Positions 15,927 through 26,536 of a stretch of 35,689 bases of DNA are shown here, one piece after another. The translations under genes were made by a program, and so were the position numbers. How positions within the stretch are numbered: position 1 is the stretch's first letter; each line of letters opens with the position of its first letter. The DNA lies in NCBI RefSeq assembly GCF_030464365.1, contig NZ_VCYI01000021.1, forward strand, positions 1 through 35,689. The letters are read 5' to 3'. The notes under the pieces are model-generated. The model was not told the origin of the DNA. It saw only the letters and a program-made list of their open reading frames with translations, and did no database searches. The DNA comes from Methanoculleus methanifontis (GTDB taxonomy: Archaea; Halobacteriota; Methanomicrobia; Methanomicrobiales; Methanoculleaceae).

Positions 15927-16744
15927 TCTTCCCGCCCCACTGCAAGTTTGTCGGATCCGCGAACGGCACCCCGTGCGGGAAGCGGGCCTACTTCCTCTCG
16001 CGATACCTTGTCCGGGAGACTCCGGACGGCACGGAGGTCATCGAGGTGGAGACCGACCCGAACGGGACCGGCCTGATGCGCGACGTCCTCTCGGCCCGTG
16101 TGGTCGCCTCCGGTGACGATGTCTACCGCTACCCGGAACGCGTGAATGTCCAGGATCGAACATTCTTGGTGCAGGAGGCGATGCGGTCCGGGTACCGGTG
16201 CACCGTGTTCTGCGGCCACGGCGAACAGACCACGTTCGTGCTCGACCCGGACCTCTCGGCCTTCCTCCGCATCCACGTCTACGACATCACCCCGCCCCGC
16301 CCCCACCTCTCGGCCACGCTCGGCGACCTCGAGAGAACCGGGATCTTCGGCGACCTCGAGATTGTCTTCGAGCACCACGTCCGCGACATCCGCGAGATCA
16401 AAGCCGACGTCTACCCCTGCCGGGCGGCCGGGTTCCCCCGCACCGTTGACGCCGACCCGTTCCGGCCCGGCGACCGCGTGGCAGGCTGCCTGACGGCACG
16501 GGAACTGCTGCGGGAGTGCTACGGCGAAGGGGTTACGGTGGAGAACATCTGTCCGCTTGAGAAGGTTGCAGCCGAGCCGTTCATCGCCCGATGCTGCAGG
16601 AGCGAGCGGGCCGGGCTCGGGCTCAGGAACGGCCTCTTTGGCGCGGTGGTACACTGGGGGGCGTCGTCGTGGGAGATCGCGGAGGCGGCAAGAGAGGTCG
16701 CAACCGCGTGGAGGAAGCAGAATGGTGAAGGTAGCGGTCGTTGA
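15923..16744 (+). CDS. Uncharacterised conserved protein within the coenzyme B operon
   Basis: I do not recognise a characterised family. The 273-residue product is soluble, without signal peptide or membrane segment. It begins MIFPPHCKFVGS and has scattered cysteines (in PHCKF, GTPCGKR, TVFCGHGE, YPCRAAG, GCLTAR, ECYG, NICP and RCCRSE) and a His/Asp-rich middle (EHHVRDIREIKADVYP). The C-terminal HWGASSWEIAEAAREV looks helical. It sits between aksE and aksF with a four-base overlap before and a 23-base overlap after, so it is made together with the pathway enzymes. It could be an enzyme of 7-mercaptoheptanoate or coenzyme B assembly, or an assembly factor; nothing in the sequence decides this. 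Confidence 0.75.
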   Translation: MIFPPHCKFVGSANGTPCGKRAYFLSRYLVRETPDGTEVIEVETDPNGTGLMRDVLSARVVASGDDVYRYPERVNVQDRTFLVQEAMRSGYRCTVFCGHGEQTTFVLDPDLSAFLRIHVYDITPPRPHLSATLGDLERTGIFGDLEIVFEHHVRDIREIKADVYPCRAAGFPRTVDADPFRPGDRVAGCLTARELLRECYGEGVTVENICPLEKVAAEPFIARCCRSERAGLGLRNGLFGAVVHWGASSWEIAEAAREVATAWRKQNGEGSGR

Positions 16745-17690
16745 GGGCGACGGCATCGGGCGCGAGGTCGTCCCGGTCGCCCGCGACATCCTCGCGGCCG
16801 TGCGCCCGGATATCGAGTTCTTCGACGTCGAGGTGGGCTACGACCGGTGGGAGCGGACCGGGAGCGCCTGCGACGAGGAGACGATCGCCGCTCTCCGGTC
16901 GGCGGACGCAATCCTCTTCGGGGCAATCACGACGCCGCCCGACCCCGGCTACCGGAGCGTCCTCGTGCAGATTCGCCGTGCTCTCGACCTCTACGCGAAC
17001 GTCCGCCCGATCCGGGGCGAGGGGGTCGACGTCGTCATCGTGCGGGAGAACACCGAAGGTCTCTACTCCGGCATCGGGTGGACGGAGCCTGATCGCGCCT
17101 GCACCGTCCGGGTCGTCTCCCGCCGGGGGAGCGAACGGATCGCCCGCTACGCCTGCACCCTTGCGAAGTCCCGCCGCCACCTCACCGTCGGCAACAAGGC
17201 GAACGTGCTGAAGTCGGACTGCCTCTTCGTCGAGGTCTGCACCGCGGAGGCCGCCCGGGCGGGAGTGCCCTGCACCTTCTGCTACATCGACGCGCTCTGC
17301 CTCGATCTCCTGATGCACCCGGACCGCTACGACGTGATCGTGACGACCAACATCTTCGGCGACATCCTCTCCGACGCCGCCGCCTACCTTGTCGGGGGGC
17401 TCGGGCTGCTCCCGAGCGCCAATATCGGGGAGGGGCACGCTCTTTTCGAGCCCGTCCACGGGAGCGCTCCCGACATCGCGGGCAAAAACGTCGCAAACCC
17501 CATTGCGGCCATTCAAAGCGCCGCGATGCTGCTCGAACACCTCGGCGATCCCGCGTCCGCGGCGGTTGTCGAGGAGGCCGTCGACCGGGTGCTCCGTGCA
17601 GGCATCCGGACACCCGACCTCGGGGGAGCCGCCGGCACCCGGGAGTTCGGGGCGGCGGTGCTCCGCGAGGTCGGGCGGGGGAAGGCCTAA
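16722..17690 (+). CDS. aksF: Homoisocitrate dehydrogenase family enzyme (AksF)
   Basis: AksF oxidatively decarboxylates homoisocitrate and its longer homologues, giving 2-oxoadipate, 2-oxopimelate and finally 2-oxosuberate. The 322-residue product starts MVKVAVVEGDGIGREVV and has the family's LYANVRPI, VIVRENTEGLYSG, NIFGDILSDAAAYLVGGLG (metal-binding Asp) and EPVHGSAPDIAGK blocks. It is a beta-decarboxylating dehydrogenase of the LeuB/Icd type. GGAGGA lies ahead of the ATG at 16722. A LeuB role is possible from sequence alone, but aksA, aksD and aksE in the same operon make AksF the natural call. Confidence 0.9.
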   Translation: MVKVAVVEGDGIGREVVPVARDILAAVRPDIEFFDVEVGYDRWERTGSACDEETIAALRSADAILFGAITTPPDPGYRSVLVQIRRALDLYANVRPIRGEGVDVVIVRENTEGLYSGIGWTEPDRACTVRVVSRRGSERIARYACTLAKSRRHLTVGNKANVLKSDCLFVEVCTAEAARAGVPCTFCYIDALCLDLLMHPDRYDVIVTTNIFGDILSDAAAYLVGGLGLLPSANIGEGHALFEPVHGSAPDIAGKNVANPIAAIQSAAMLLEHLGDPASAAVVEEAVDRVLRAGIRTPDLGGAAGTREFGAAVLREVGRGKA

Positions 17691-17715
17691 GCGATTTGGG
17701 GTCGAGAGTTACGGT

Positions 17716-18564
17716 ATGGTGCTGGTGGGATGCCACGTCTCCATCGCCGGCTCGATCGACCGTGCGGTCGGGCGGGCCCTTGATGTGGGCTGCGATACGT
17801 TTCAGATCTTCTCAAGGAACCCCCGCGGCTGGAAGGCAAAAGACCTCGACCCCGATCTAGCCGAAGCCTTCAGGGCGGCGGTGCGTTCGTCGGGGATCGG
17901 CCCGGTCGTCGACCACATGCCCTACCTCCCGAACCCGGCCTCGCCCGATGCCGAGATCTACGAAAAATCAGTCGCGGCGCTTGCCGGGGAACTCCGGCGG
18001 TGCGCCCTCCTCGGGATACCTTACCTCGTGACCCACCTCGGGCACCACCGCGGCGCCGGGATGGAAGCGGGGCAGGAGCGGGTCGTTGCCGCCATCAACC
18101 GGGCGTTTGAAGACGCCGGGGAGAGCGGCGTGATGCTCCTCCTCGAGAACACCGCCGGGGAGAAGAACAGCGTGGGAACGACCGTCGACGACCTCTCGCG
18201 GATCGTGGACGGGATCGATGCGGACGGAAGGGTCGGGATCTGTTTCGACACCTGCCACGCGTTCGCCGCCGGCTACGACCTCCGGACCGCGGAGGGGGTC
18301 GATGCGGTCATGGGAGAACTCGACGACCGGATCGGCCTTGCCAGCCTCCGGGTCGTTCACCTCAACGACTGCAAGGGGGATCTCGGGAGCGGGCTCGACC
18401 GGCACGAGCACATCGGGCTCGGGAGGATCGGGGAGGATGGGTTCCGGCATATCCTCCGCCATCCGGCCGTCCGCCGCCTCCCCCTCATCTGCGAGACGCC
18501 GGTTGACGGGCGGCGGAGCGATACCGGGAATATCGCGAAGGTCCGTGAACTTGCAGGGGCCTGA
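17716..18564 (+). CDS. nfo: Endonuclease IV, AP endonuclease
   Basis: Endonuclease IV cuts the DNA backbone at abasic sites in base-excision repair, using three zinc ions. The 282-residue product has the expected blocks: GCHVSIAGSI near the N-terminus, FQIFSRNPRGW, VTHLGHH, LLENTAGEKNSVG, CFDTCHAFAAGYD, VHLNDCKGDLGSGLDRHEHIG-type metal ligands and ICETPVDG at the end. The length fits (about 285). The ATG at 17716 is 25 bases after aksF. It is probably co-transcribed with the coenzyme B genes but is not obviously related to them in function. Confidence 0.95.
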   Translation: MVLVGCHVSIAGSIDRAVGRALDVGCDTFQIFSRNPRGWKAKDLDPDLAEAFRAAVRSSGIGPVVDHMPYLPNPASPDAEIYEKSVAALAGELRRCALLGIPYLVTHLGHHRGAGMEAGQERVVAAINRAFEDAGESGVMLLLENTAGEKNSVGTTVDDLSRIVDGIDADGRVGICFDTCHAFAAGYDLRTAEGVDAVMGELDDRIGLASLRVVHLNDCKGDLGSGLDRHEHIGLGRIGEDGFRHILRHPAVRRLPLICETPVDGRRSDTGNIAKVRELAGA

Positions 18565-18640
18565 GCGCCCCCGGCCATTGCCCCCGACGAGGCCGTGCTG
18601 CCGGTTATGGTGCGGCGGCTCCTGCTGCGATTAATATCTC

Positions 18641-18652
18641 TCGTTTTTTATA
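18641..18652 (+). terminator. T-rich terminator after nfo
   Basis: TCGTTTTTTATA about 80 bases after the nfo stop is a likely archaeal termination signal for the long operon. Confidence 0.4.
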
Positions 18653-18690
18653 ATAGTCTTGAACACTCCCTCCGCTCGCTCTGGTTTATG

Positions 18691-18706
18691 GGAATATATT
18701 TATATT
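18691..18706 (+). promoter_or_regulatory. TATA-rich promoter upstream of surface-protein gene
   Basis: GGAATATATTTATATT stands out in G+C-rich DNA. It lies about 170 bases ahead of the surface-protein ATG, so a long leader would result, or it was the promoter of the degraded gene between. Confidence 0.45.
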
Positions 18707-18773
18707 AATGATTCTATCCTGCAACGCGCGAACCCTTTACCTGTGGATCTCCGGTGGTTCTCCGGAATTCCAC

Positions 18774-18856
18774 AGGATCTCCGTTTGCACGCCGGCAGGG
18801 GAACCCCGTTTCCCTGGCGTGCGTGCAGACACCATCGTATGGGACGAAGGGGGCGT
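18774..18856 (+). pseudogene. Remnant of a TolB-type propeller repeat
   Basis: In a frame different from the gene downstream, the stretch CTPAGEPRFPGVRADTIVWD aligns without gaps with residues near the start of that gene (CTSGGSQEHPDIDGNTVVWE): Cys, Thr, Gly, Pro, Thr, Val and Trp are shared and most other positions are similar. It looks like a leftover of a paralogous or duplicated surface-protein gene. A short open frame from 18708 to 18899 contains it, but has no signal peptide and is too short to be a working protein. Confidence 0.4.
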
Positions 18857-18877
18857 TCTCATCGTGGTGATTAAAGA

Positions 18878-21475
<2,598 letters not shown>

Positions 21476-21502
21476 AAAGGTCCAAAAAAGCGGTGGAGGG
21501 GG

Positions 21503-22714
21503 TTACCGTCTCCTCCCTGCGAGCAGGAGGAGGAGCGCCGCCCCGGCAGCCGCCGCACCGAAGCCCGGTGCCGCCGTCGGGGCGGGGTTCACCGGCTCCG
21601 TGATCCCGGCCACCCAGGCGGCGCTGGTGTCGGATGAGAGGAACCGGATGCCCGCGAGGGTGTATCCATCGGGAGCGCTGGTGGCCCCGTAAACCCCGGT
21701 AGCGGGGATGGTTGTGTTCCACTGGATCGTTCCGTCCGCATCAATCCCGAGGGCGAAGCCTTCCCCGCTCCTGTGGTCCGTGCCTGCAATCATGTACCCG
21801 CCGGAAGATCGCAGGGTGACGGCGTATCCGGAGAGACCCTCCATATTCTCGATCCAGACCTCCTCCCCTTCTGCCTCGACAAGGCCGTACCAGTAGTTCC
21901 CCGAGTAGACGAACCGCCCGTCATCGGTCTCCTCGATGTCGTAGACGACCGGAGCCTGGTAATTCTCATGCCAGAGCGTGTTGCCGTCACTGTCGAGGCG
22001 GATGAGGAAGCCGTCACCCATGTCGTTGTTGAAGGGCGACGTCGTGCCCCCGATGACGTAGCCTCCGTCGGCGGTCACGATTCCTGCATTCGCGGAGAGC
22101 CCGGGGAATGTCTGGTTCCAGGCGGGGGTACCGTCACCGTCGGTCTTCATGATGGTCGCCGTCGTGTCGTTCGCTGATTCCGGTGGGTTCCAGAGCCACC
22201 CAATGGCGGCGTATCCGCCGTCGGCGGTCGGGCGGACGGTTGAGATCTTCTGCTCCGGTAGAACCTGCCGCCATTCCTCCTCCCCGGCGGCATTGGTTTT
22301 GATCAGGAACGAGGTGCCCTCGGTGATGAGGGTCTGATTGACCACGGTTGTGGACATGTTGTAGGCACCGATGATATACCCGCCATCACCGGTTTCTGCA
22401 ACGGAGGCCGCTGCCATGTCGGGTATTCTCACGTTCCAGGCTTCGTTCCCCTGGTCATCGGTCTTTACGAGCAGCAGATCCTCCCTGCCCTCGATCATCT
22501 GCGTGATGGTTGAGCCGAGAGCGATGAACCCGCCGTCTGCGGTCGGTGCAACGGCATCGAATTTACTGATATTCTCCGGTGCGAACGTCACGTTCCAGGC
22601 GACCTCCGGTGAGGTCTCGCTCGCGGAGACGATCCCTGCCGGCAGCACTACCGCAATGAGCAGTGCCGCGAGGATCGTCCCCGGCTTCCAGAAATCTCTG
22701 ACTTTTTCCGTCAT
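21503..22714 (-). CDS. Secreted repeat protein with PGF-type C-terminal sorting signal
   Basis: The ATG at 22714 gives 403 residues beginning MTEKVRDFWKPG and a hydrophobic signal peptide ending near VSAS; the longer frame upstream is Arg-rich and implausible. The mature part has about seven repeats of the form ADGGY.I.G followed by a LIKTD.DG...WN block, typical of a propeller of the quinoprotein/kelch-like kind. The C-terminus has TAAPGFG, a hydrophobic stretch and RRR, which is the PGF-CTERM tripartite signal processed by archaeosortase A, after which the protein would be lipid-anchored. It converges on the preceding gene with a 27-base gap. Function beyond surface location is unknown. Confidence 0.85.
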   Translation of the reverse strand: MTEKVRDFWKPGTILAALLIAVVLPAGIVSASETSPEVAWNVTFAPENISKFDAVAPTADGGFIALGSTITQMIEGREDLLLVKTDDQGNEAWNVRIPDMAAASVAETGDGGYIIGAYNMSTTVVNQTLITEGTSFLIKTNAAGEEEWRQVLPEQKISTVRPTADGGYAAIGWLWNPPESANDTTATIMKTDGDGTPAWNQTFPGLSANAGIVTADGGYVIGGTTSPFNNDMGDGFLIRLDSDGNTLWHENYQAPVVYDIEETDDGRFVYSGNYWYGLVEAEGEEVWIENMEGLSGYAVTLRSSGGYMIAGTDHRSGEGFALGIDADGTIQWNTTIPATGVYGATSAPDGYTLAGIRFLSSDTSAAWVAGITEPVNPAPTAAPGFGAAAAGAALLLLLAGRRR

Positions 22715-22809
22715 GGAATTGATCACTGGTGCGGTGCGGCACGCAAAAAGCGTAGTGGTTCGCCCCCGGCAATCCATTAATGAACGTGAACTTCCAATAG
22801 CTCTAGCAC

Positions 22810-23820
22810 GTGTTGGCGATATTCGACGGAACCTGGGTACGCCTCGGCGGTGAAGGGCGGGCGCTCTACGAGCAGGGCGGCTACGGCAGGCTCGAGGGGA
22901 CCGGTCTCCGCCTCTCTCCCGAAGAGGCACTCTACCTCATGGAACGAAACAAGATCGACGTGAAAGACTTCGGTTTCGACGCCCTGCTCGGCCTCTTTGC
23001 CGGCCAGGCGAACTTCATCCGCAGGTATCTCGTCTACCGCGATATCCGCGAGCGGGGATACGTGATCCAGCCCGGGCCGCAGGACTTCCGCGTCTTCCGC
23101 CGCGGGCACAAGCCCGGCGCCGGGAAGTCCCGGTACCTGATTCGGGTTCTTTCCGAGCGTGATATCGTCGACTTCGACCGATTAAGCCAGGACGTGCTTG
23201 CCGCGGTCAACATGCGCAAACAGTACCTCCTTGCGGTCGTCGACGACGAGGACGAGCTGACCTACTACGAGGTGCGGGTGCAGGACCTCCCCGGGGTCGG
23301 GGAGCCTGCGGGATGCGCGATGCCGGTGGAGGCCACGCTCTTTGGAACCTACGCGCTCGCCCACCTGCCGCCGGGAACCCCACTCGAGGAGGACTGGTAC
23401 GGTAAGAGGCTCGATACCGAGCGCTTGCTCCTCCGGCCGGTCGAGTCGATCTATCTCATGCGCAGACGCTGCCTCTCGATCGTGCAGGATGGTAAACCGA
23501 TGACCGCAGAACAGTTCCTCGATGCGGCGTCGGGGAAGGATGTCGAGATCCGCGAAAAAGAGCGGGTCTTCTCTGATCTCCGGGAGAAAGGCTACATCCC
23601 CCGGACGGGTTACAAGTTCGGCCACCACTTCCGCGTCTACTCCGGGAAGAAGAGCCACTCCGAGATGCTCGTCCATGCCGTTCCGTCCGGGACGTCCACG
23701 CCGATGAGCGGCGTCTCCCGCTCGGTCAGGCTTGCTCACAGCGTCAAAAAGAAGATGTTATTTGCCTGCATATATAACACCGATATCAAATACGTCGAAT
23801 TCGCCCGAATAAAACTGTGA
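22810..23820 (+). CDS. endA: tRNA-splicing endonuclease, homodimeric fused type
   Basis: EndA cuts the bulge-helix-bulge motif to remove archaeal tRNA introns. The 336-residue product is about twice the size of the homotetrameric form, so it is the alpha2 type with two fused repeats; the N-terminal half (FDGTWVRLGGEGRALYEQGGYG) is the degenerate repeat. The second half has the catalytic triad: Tyr277 in FRVYSG, His283 in SHSEMLV and Lys313 in HSVKKKM. The spacing of His to Lys is 30 residues, as in the Archaeoglobus enzyme, and the Tyr-His loop is five residues shorter. The start codon is GTG at 22810. It leads a run with trpS, pheS and pheT. Confidence 0.93.
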   Translation: MLAIFDGTWVRLGGEGRALYEQGGYGRLEGTGLRLSPEEALYLMERNKIDVKDFGFDALLGLFAGQANFIRRYLVYRDIRERGYVIQPGPQDFRVFRRGHKPGAGKSRYLIRVLSERDIVDFDRLSQDVLAAVNMRKQYLLAVVDDEDELTYYEVRVQDLPGVGEPAGCAMPVEATLFGTYALAHLPPGTPLEEDWYGKRLDTERLLLRPVESIYLMRRRCLSIVQDGKPMTAEQFLDAASGKDVEIREKERVFSDLREKGYIPRTGYKFGHHFRVYSGKKSHSEMLVHAVPSGTSTPMSGVSRSVRLAHSVKKKMLFACIYNTDIKYVEFARIKL

Positions 23821-23830
23821 GCGTCATTAC

Positions 23831-25087
23831 ATGCATTCAGAAGTGAACCCGTGGTCGAATAACCAGACCGTCGATGTAGATCGACTCTTTGCCGACTTCG
23901 GCATCGAGCCGGTCAGTGAGGTCGCACGAAGGCTTCCCGAAGTACCGTCGTTTATGCGCAGGGGTATCGTCGTCGGGCACCGGGACTACAACCTGGTAGC
24001 CGATGCCATCCAAAACCGCACCCCGTTTCACGTGCTGACCGGGTTCATGCCCTCAGGCCTCCCGCATCTGGGGCACCTGATGGTCATGAAAGAGGTCGTC
24101 TGGCACGTTCAGCAGGGGGGGAACGGCTACGTCGCCGTCGCCGACCGGGAGGCGCACGCGGTCCGAGGCATCTCGTGGGAGAAGTGCCGCGAGTACGGGA
24201 AGGAGTATCTCAAGGCTCTCTATGCGCTTGGATTCGAGGGCACGACCTACTACCAGAGCAAGAACGACCGCTTGAAAGACCTCGCGTTCGAGGCGTCCAC
24301 GAAGGTGAACTTCTCGGAGCTCGCGGCGATCTACGGGTTCGGGCCGGAGACTTCGCTCTCCCACGCCGTGAGCGTCATCACCCAGGTCGCCGACATCCTC
24401 TTCCCGCAGCTCGATGCCGGCCCTGCACCGACGATCGTTCCGGTCGGCCTCGACCAGGACCCGCACATCCGGCTCACCCGGGACGTGGCCTACAAACTCC
24501 GGATGTTCACGGTCGAGGATCGCGGCGACCATATCAGCGTCCGGTCGAAGAACGCTCCCGAGGAGGCTCTCGAGGCCGTGCACCGCGCCTTCCCCGGCTC
24601 GAAGAAGTACGCGGGCCACGTGGACGTTGCCGGCCTTCCGCAGAGGCAGGTGGAGGACGCCGTCCGCGAGATCGAGATCGCCCACGGCGGATTCGGGTTC
24701 TACCTCCCCTCGTCGACCTACCACATCTTCATGCCCGGGCTCCAGGGCGGGAAGATGTCGAGCAGCGTGCCCGAGAGTTCGTTCGGGTTCTACGAGTCCG
24801 AAAAATCGATCAAGAAGAAGGTCATGGCGGCGAAGACCGGCGGGCGGATGACGCTTGAGGAGCAGAAGCGTCTCGGGGGCGAACCGGACGCCTGCTCGGT
24901 CTATCTCTTAAACCTCTTCCACATGCTCGAGGACGACGCGGAACTTGCCGACCTCGTGCGCCGGTGCGAGAGCGGCGAACTCACCTGCGGGCAGTGCAAG
25001 AAGGAGACGTTGGAGCGCGTGAATGCGTTCCTCCGAGAGTTGCGGGATAAGATGGATGCAGTCGAACACCTTGCAGAGGAGGTGTGA
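23831..25087 (+). CDS. trpS: Tryptophanyl-tRNA synthetase, archaeal type
   Basis: This class I synthetase charges tRNA(Trp). The 418-residue product has the HIGH-type motif PHLGHL (in FMPSGLPHLGHLMVMKE) and the KMSKS-type motif GGKMSSS, with VGLDQDPHIRLTRDVA between. The N-terminal extension before GFMPSGLPHLG is typical of the archaeal/eukaryotic type. Its start is ten bases after endA, and its stop overlaps the region ahead of pheS. Confidence 0.96.
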   Translation: MHSEVNPWSNNQTVDVDRLFADFGIEPVSEVARRLPEVPSFMRRGIVVGHRDYNLVADAIQNRTPFHVLTGFMPSGLPHLGHLMVMKEVVWHVQQGGNGYVAVADREAHAVRGISWEKCREYGKEYLKALYALGFEGTTYYQSKNDRLKDLAFEASTKVNFSELAAIYGFGPETSLSHAVSVITQVADILFPQLDAGPAPTIVPVGLDQDPHIRLTRDVAYKLRMFTVEDRGDHISVRSKNAPEEALEAVHRAFPGSKKYAGHVDVAGLPQRQVEDAVREIEIAHGGFGFYLPSSTYHIFMPGLQGGKMSSSVPESSFGFYESEKSIKKKVMAAKTGGRMTLEEQKRLGGEPDACSVYLLNLFHMLEDDAELADLVRRCESGELTCGQCKKETLERVNAFLRELRDKMDAVEHLAEEV

Positions 25088-25089
25088 TA

Positions 25090-26535
25090 GTGGAACTGAC
25101 GCTGAACGAGAAGAGGCTTCTGGTTGCCCTGGGGCCGATGGGATCGGCCGACGCGGCCGTCCTTGCGGAGAAGATGGATACCCGCCGGGAAGCGGTGGTG
25201 CAGTACGCGAACCTCGCCGGTGATCGGGGGCTCGTGGACGTGGAAAAACACGTCGCGCGTCGGTACGTCCCGACTGAAGAGGGGCGGGCCTACATGGGCA
25301 AAGGTCTCCCCGAGCGGCAGGTGCTCGAGAGTTTCGAGGAGTCGATCCCGATGCGGGATCTCCAGGGCCACCCGCTCGCAAAGATCGCCATCGGCTGGAT
25401 GCGCAAGAAGGGCTGGATCGTGATCCGCGACGGGGTCGTGAAAAAGACCGGCAAGACCTCCCCGGGCCCCGACGAAGCCGCGTTTGCAAGGCTCGCCGAA
25501 AGCGGCGAGATCGCCGACGGCGAGGGGGTTGCCGATCTCGCGAAGCGCGGGCTCGTCGAGGAGGAGGAGACCGTCGCCTACACCGTCTCGATCACGCCCC
25601 GCGGCCGCGAACTCCTCGCCGGAGGCCTCGACCTGCGGGAAGAGGTGGGGACGCTCACCCGCGAGCAGATCCTCTCCGGTGAGTGGAAATCTCTCCCGCT
25701 CCGGCGCTACGACGTCACGAAACTCCCGAAACGTGCCTATCCCGGGAAGGTTCACCCCTACCAGCGCATCATCGACGAGATGCGGCGCATCCTCTTCGAT
25801 ATGGGCTTTGAGGAGATGTCGGGCGGAATCGTCCAGAGTTCGTTCTGGAACTTCGACGCCCTCTTCCAGCCGCAGGATCACCCGGCGCGTGAGATGCAGG
25901 ACACCTTCTTCCTCGGCGAACGCCGGCCGCTCCCGAAGGGCTACGAACGCGTCCGCGACATGCACGAGCACGGCAGCGGAACCTCCTCCACCGGATGGGG
26001 AGGCACCTGGAGCGCCGAGAAGGCGGAGCAGTGCGTGCTCCGGACGCACACGACAAGCCTCTCCATCCAGCACCTCGCCGCGCACCCGAAGCCGCCGGTC
26101 AGGGCGTTCTGCATCGGCCGGGTCTACCGGCGGGAGGCGATCGATCCCACCCACCTCGCGGAGTTCGAACAGCTCGAGGGGATCGTGATGGACGAAGACG
26201 TCAATTTACGCCACCTCCTCGGGTTCTTGAAGGAGTTCTACGCCAAGATGGGCTTTGAGAAGGTCCGGTTCCGTCCCGGCTACTTCCCCTACACCGAGCC
26301 CTCCGTGGAGCCGGAGGTCTACGTCGACGGGCTTGGCTGGGTGGAACTCGGCGGGTCGGGCATCTTCCGCCAGGAGGTGACCGAGCCCTTCGGGATCGAG
26401 CACCCGGTGCTCGCGTGGGGTCTCGGGATCAGCCGGGTGGCGATGCTCCGGCTCGGGCTACGGGACCTCCGGCAGCTCTACAGGAGCGACGTCGAGTGGA
26501 TCCGGGAGACGCCCATCTACGGCGGGAGGCGGTAA
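25090..26535 (+). CDS. pheS: Phenylalanyl-tRNA synthetase alpha subunit
   Basis: PheS is the catalytic class II subunit of the alpha2beta2 enzyme. The 481-residue product has an N-terminal winged-helix region as in archaea, then the catalytic core: [13 protein letters not shown] (motif 1), [20 protein letters not shown] (motif 2) and [19 protein letters not shown] (motif 3). The GTG at 25090 is preferred because GAGGAGG lies about seven bases upstream; another GTG at 25084 sits too close to that site and overlaps the trpS stop. It is two bases ahead of pheT. Confidence 0.95.
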   Translation: MELTLNEKRLLVALGPMGSADAAVLAEKMDTRREAVVQYANLAGDRGLVDVEKHVARRYVPTEEGRAYMGKGLPERQVLESFEESIPMRDLQGHPLAKIAIGWMRKKGWIVIRDGVVKKTGKTSPGPDEAAFARLAESGEIADGEGVADLAKRGLVEEEETVAYTVSITPRGRELLAGGLDLREEVGTLTREQILSGEWKSLPLRRYDVTKLPKRAYPGKVHPYQRIIDEMRRILFDMGFEEMSGGIVQSSFWNFDALFQPQDHPAREMQDTFFLGERRPLPKGYERVRDMHEHGSGTSSTGWGGTWSAEKAEQCVLRTHTTSLSIQHLAAHPKPPVRAFCIGRVYRREAIDPTHLAEFEQLEGIVMDEDVNLRHLLGFLKEFYAKMGFEKVRFRPGYFPYTEPSVEPEVYVDGLGWVELGGSGIFRQEVTEPFGIEHPVLAWGLGISRVAMLRLGLRDLRQLYRSDVEWIRETPIYGGRR

Positions 26536-26536
26536 T

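Noticed and set aside
13118-17690. Reading of aksA, aksD, aksE and aksF as leucine genes (leuACDB)
   Set aside because: AksA lacks the LeuA regulatory domain and AksE has the YLRT loop of homoaconitase; leucine genes should exist elsewhere. The distinction is strong but not absolute.
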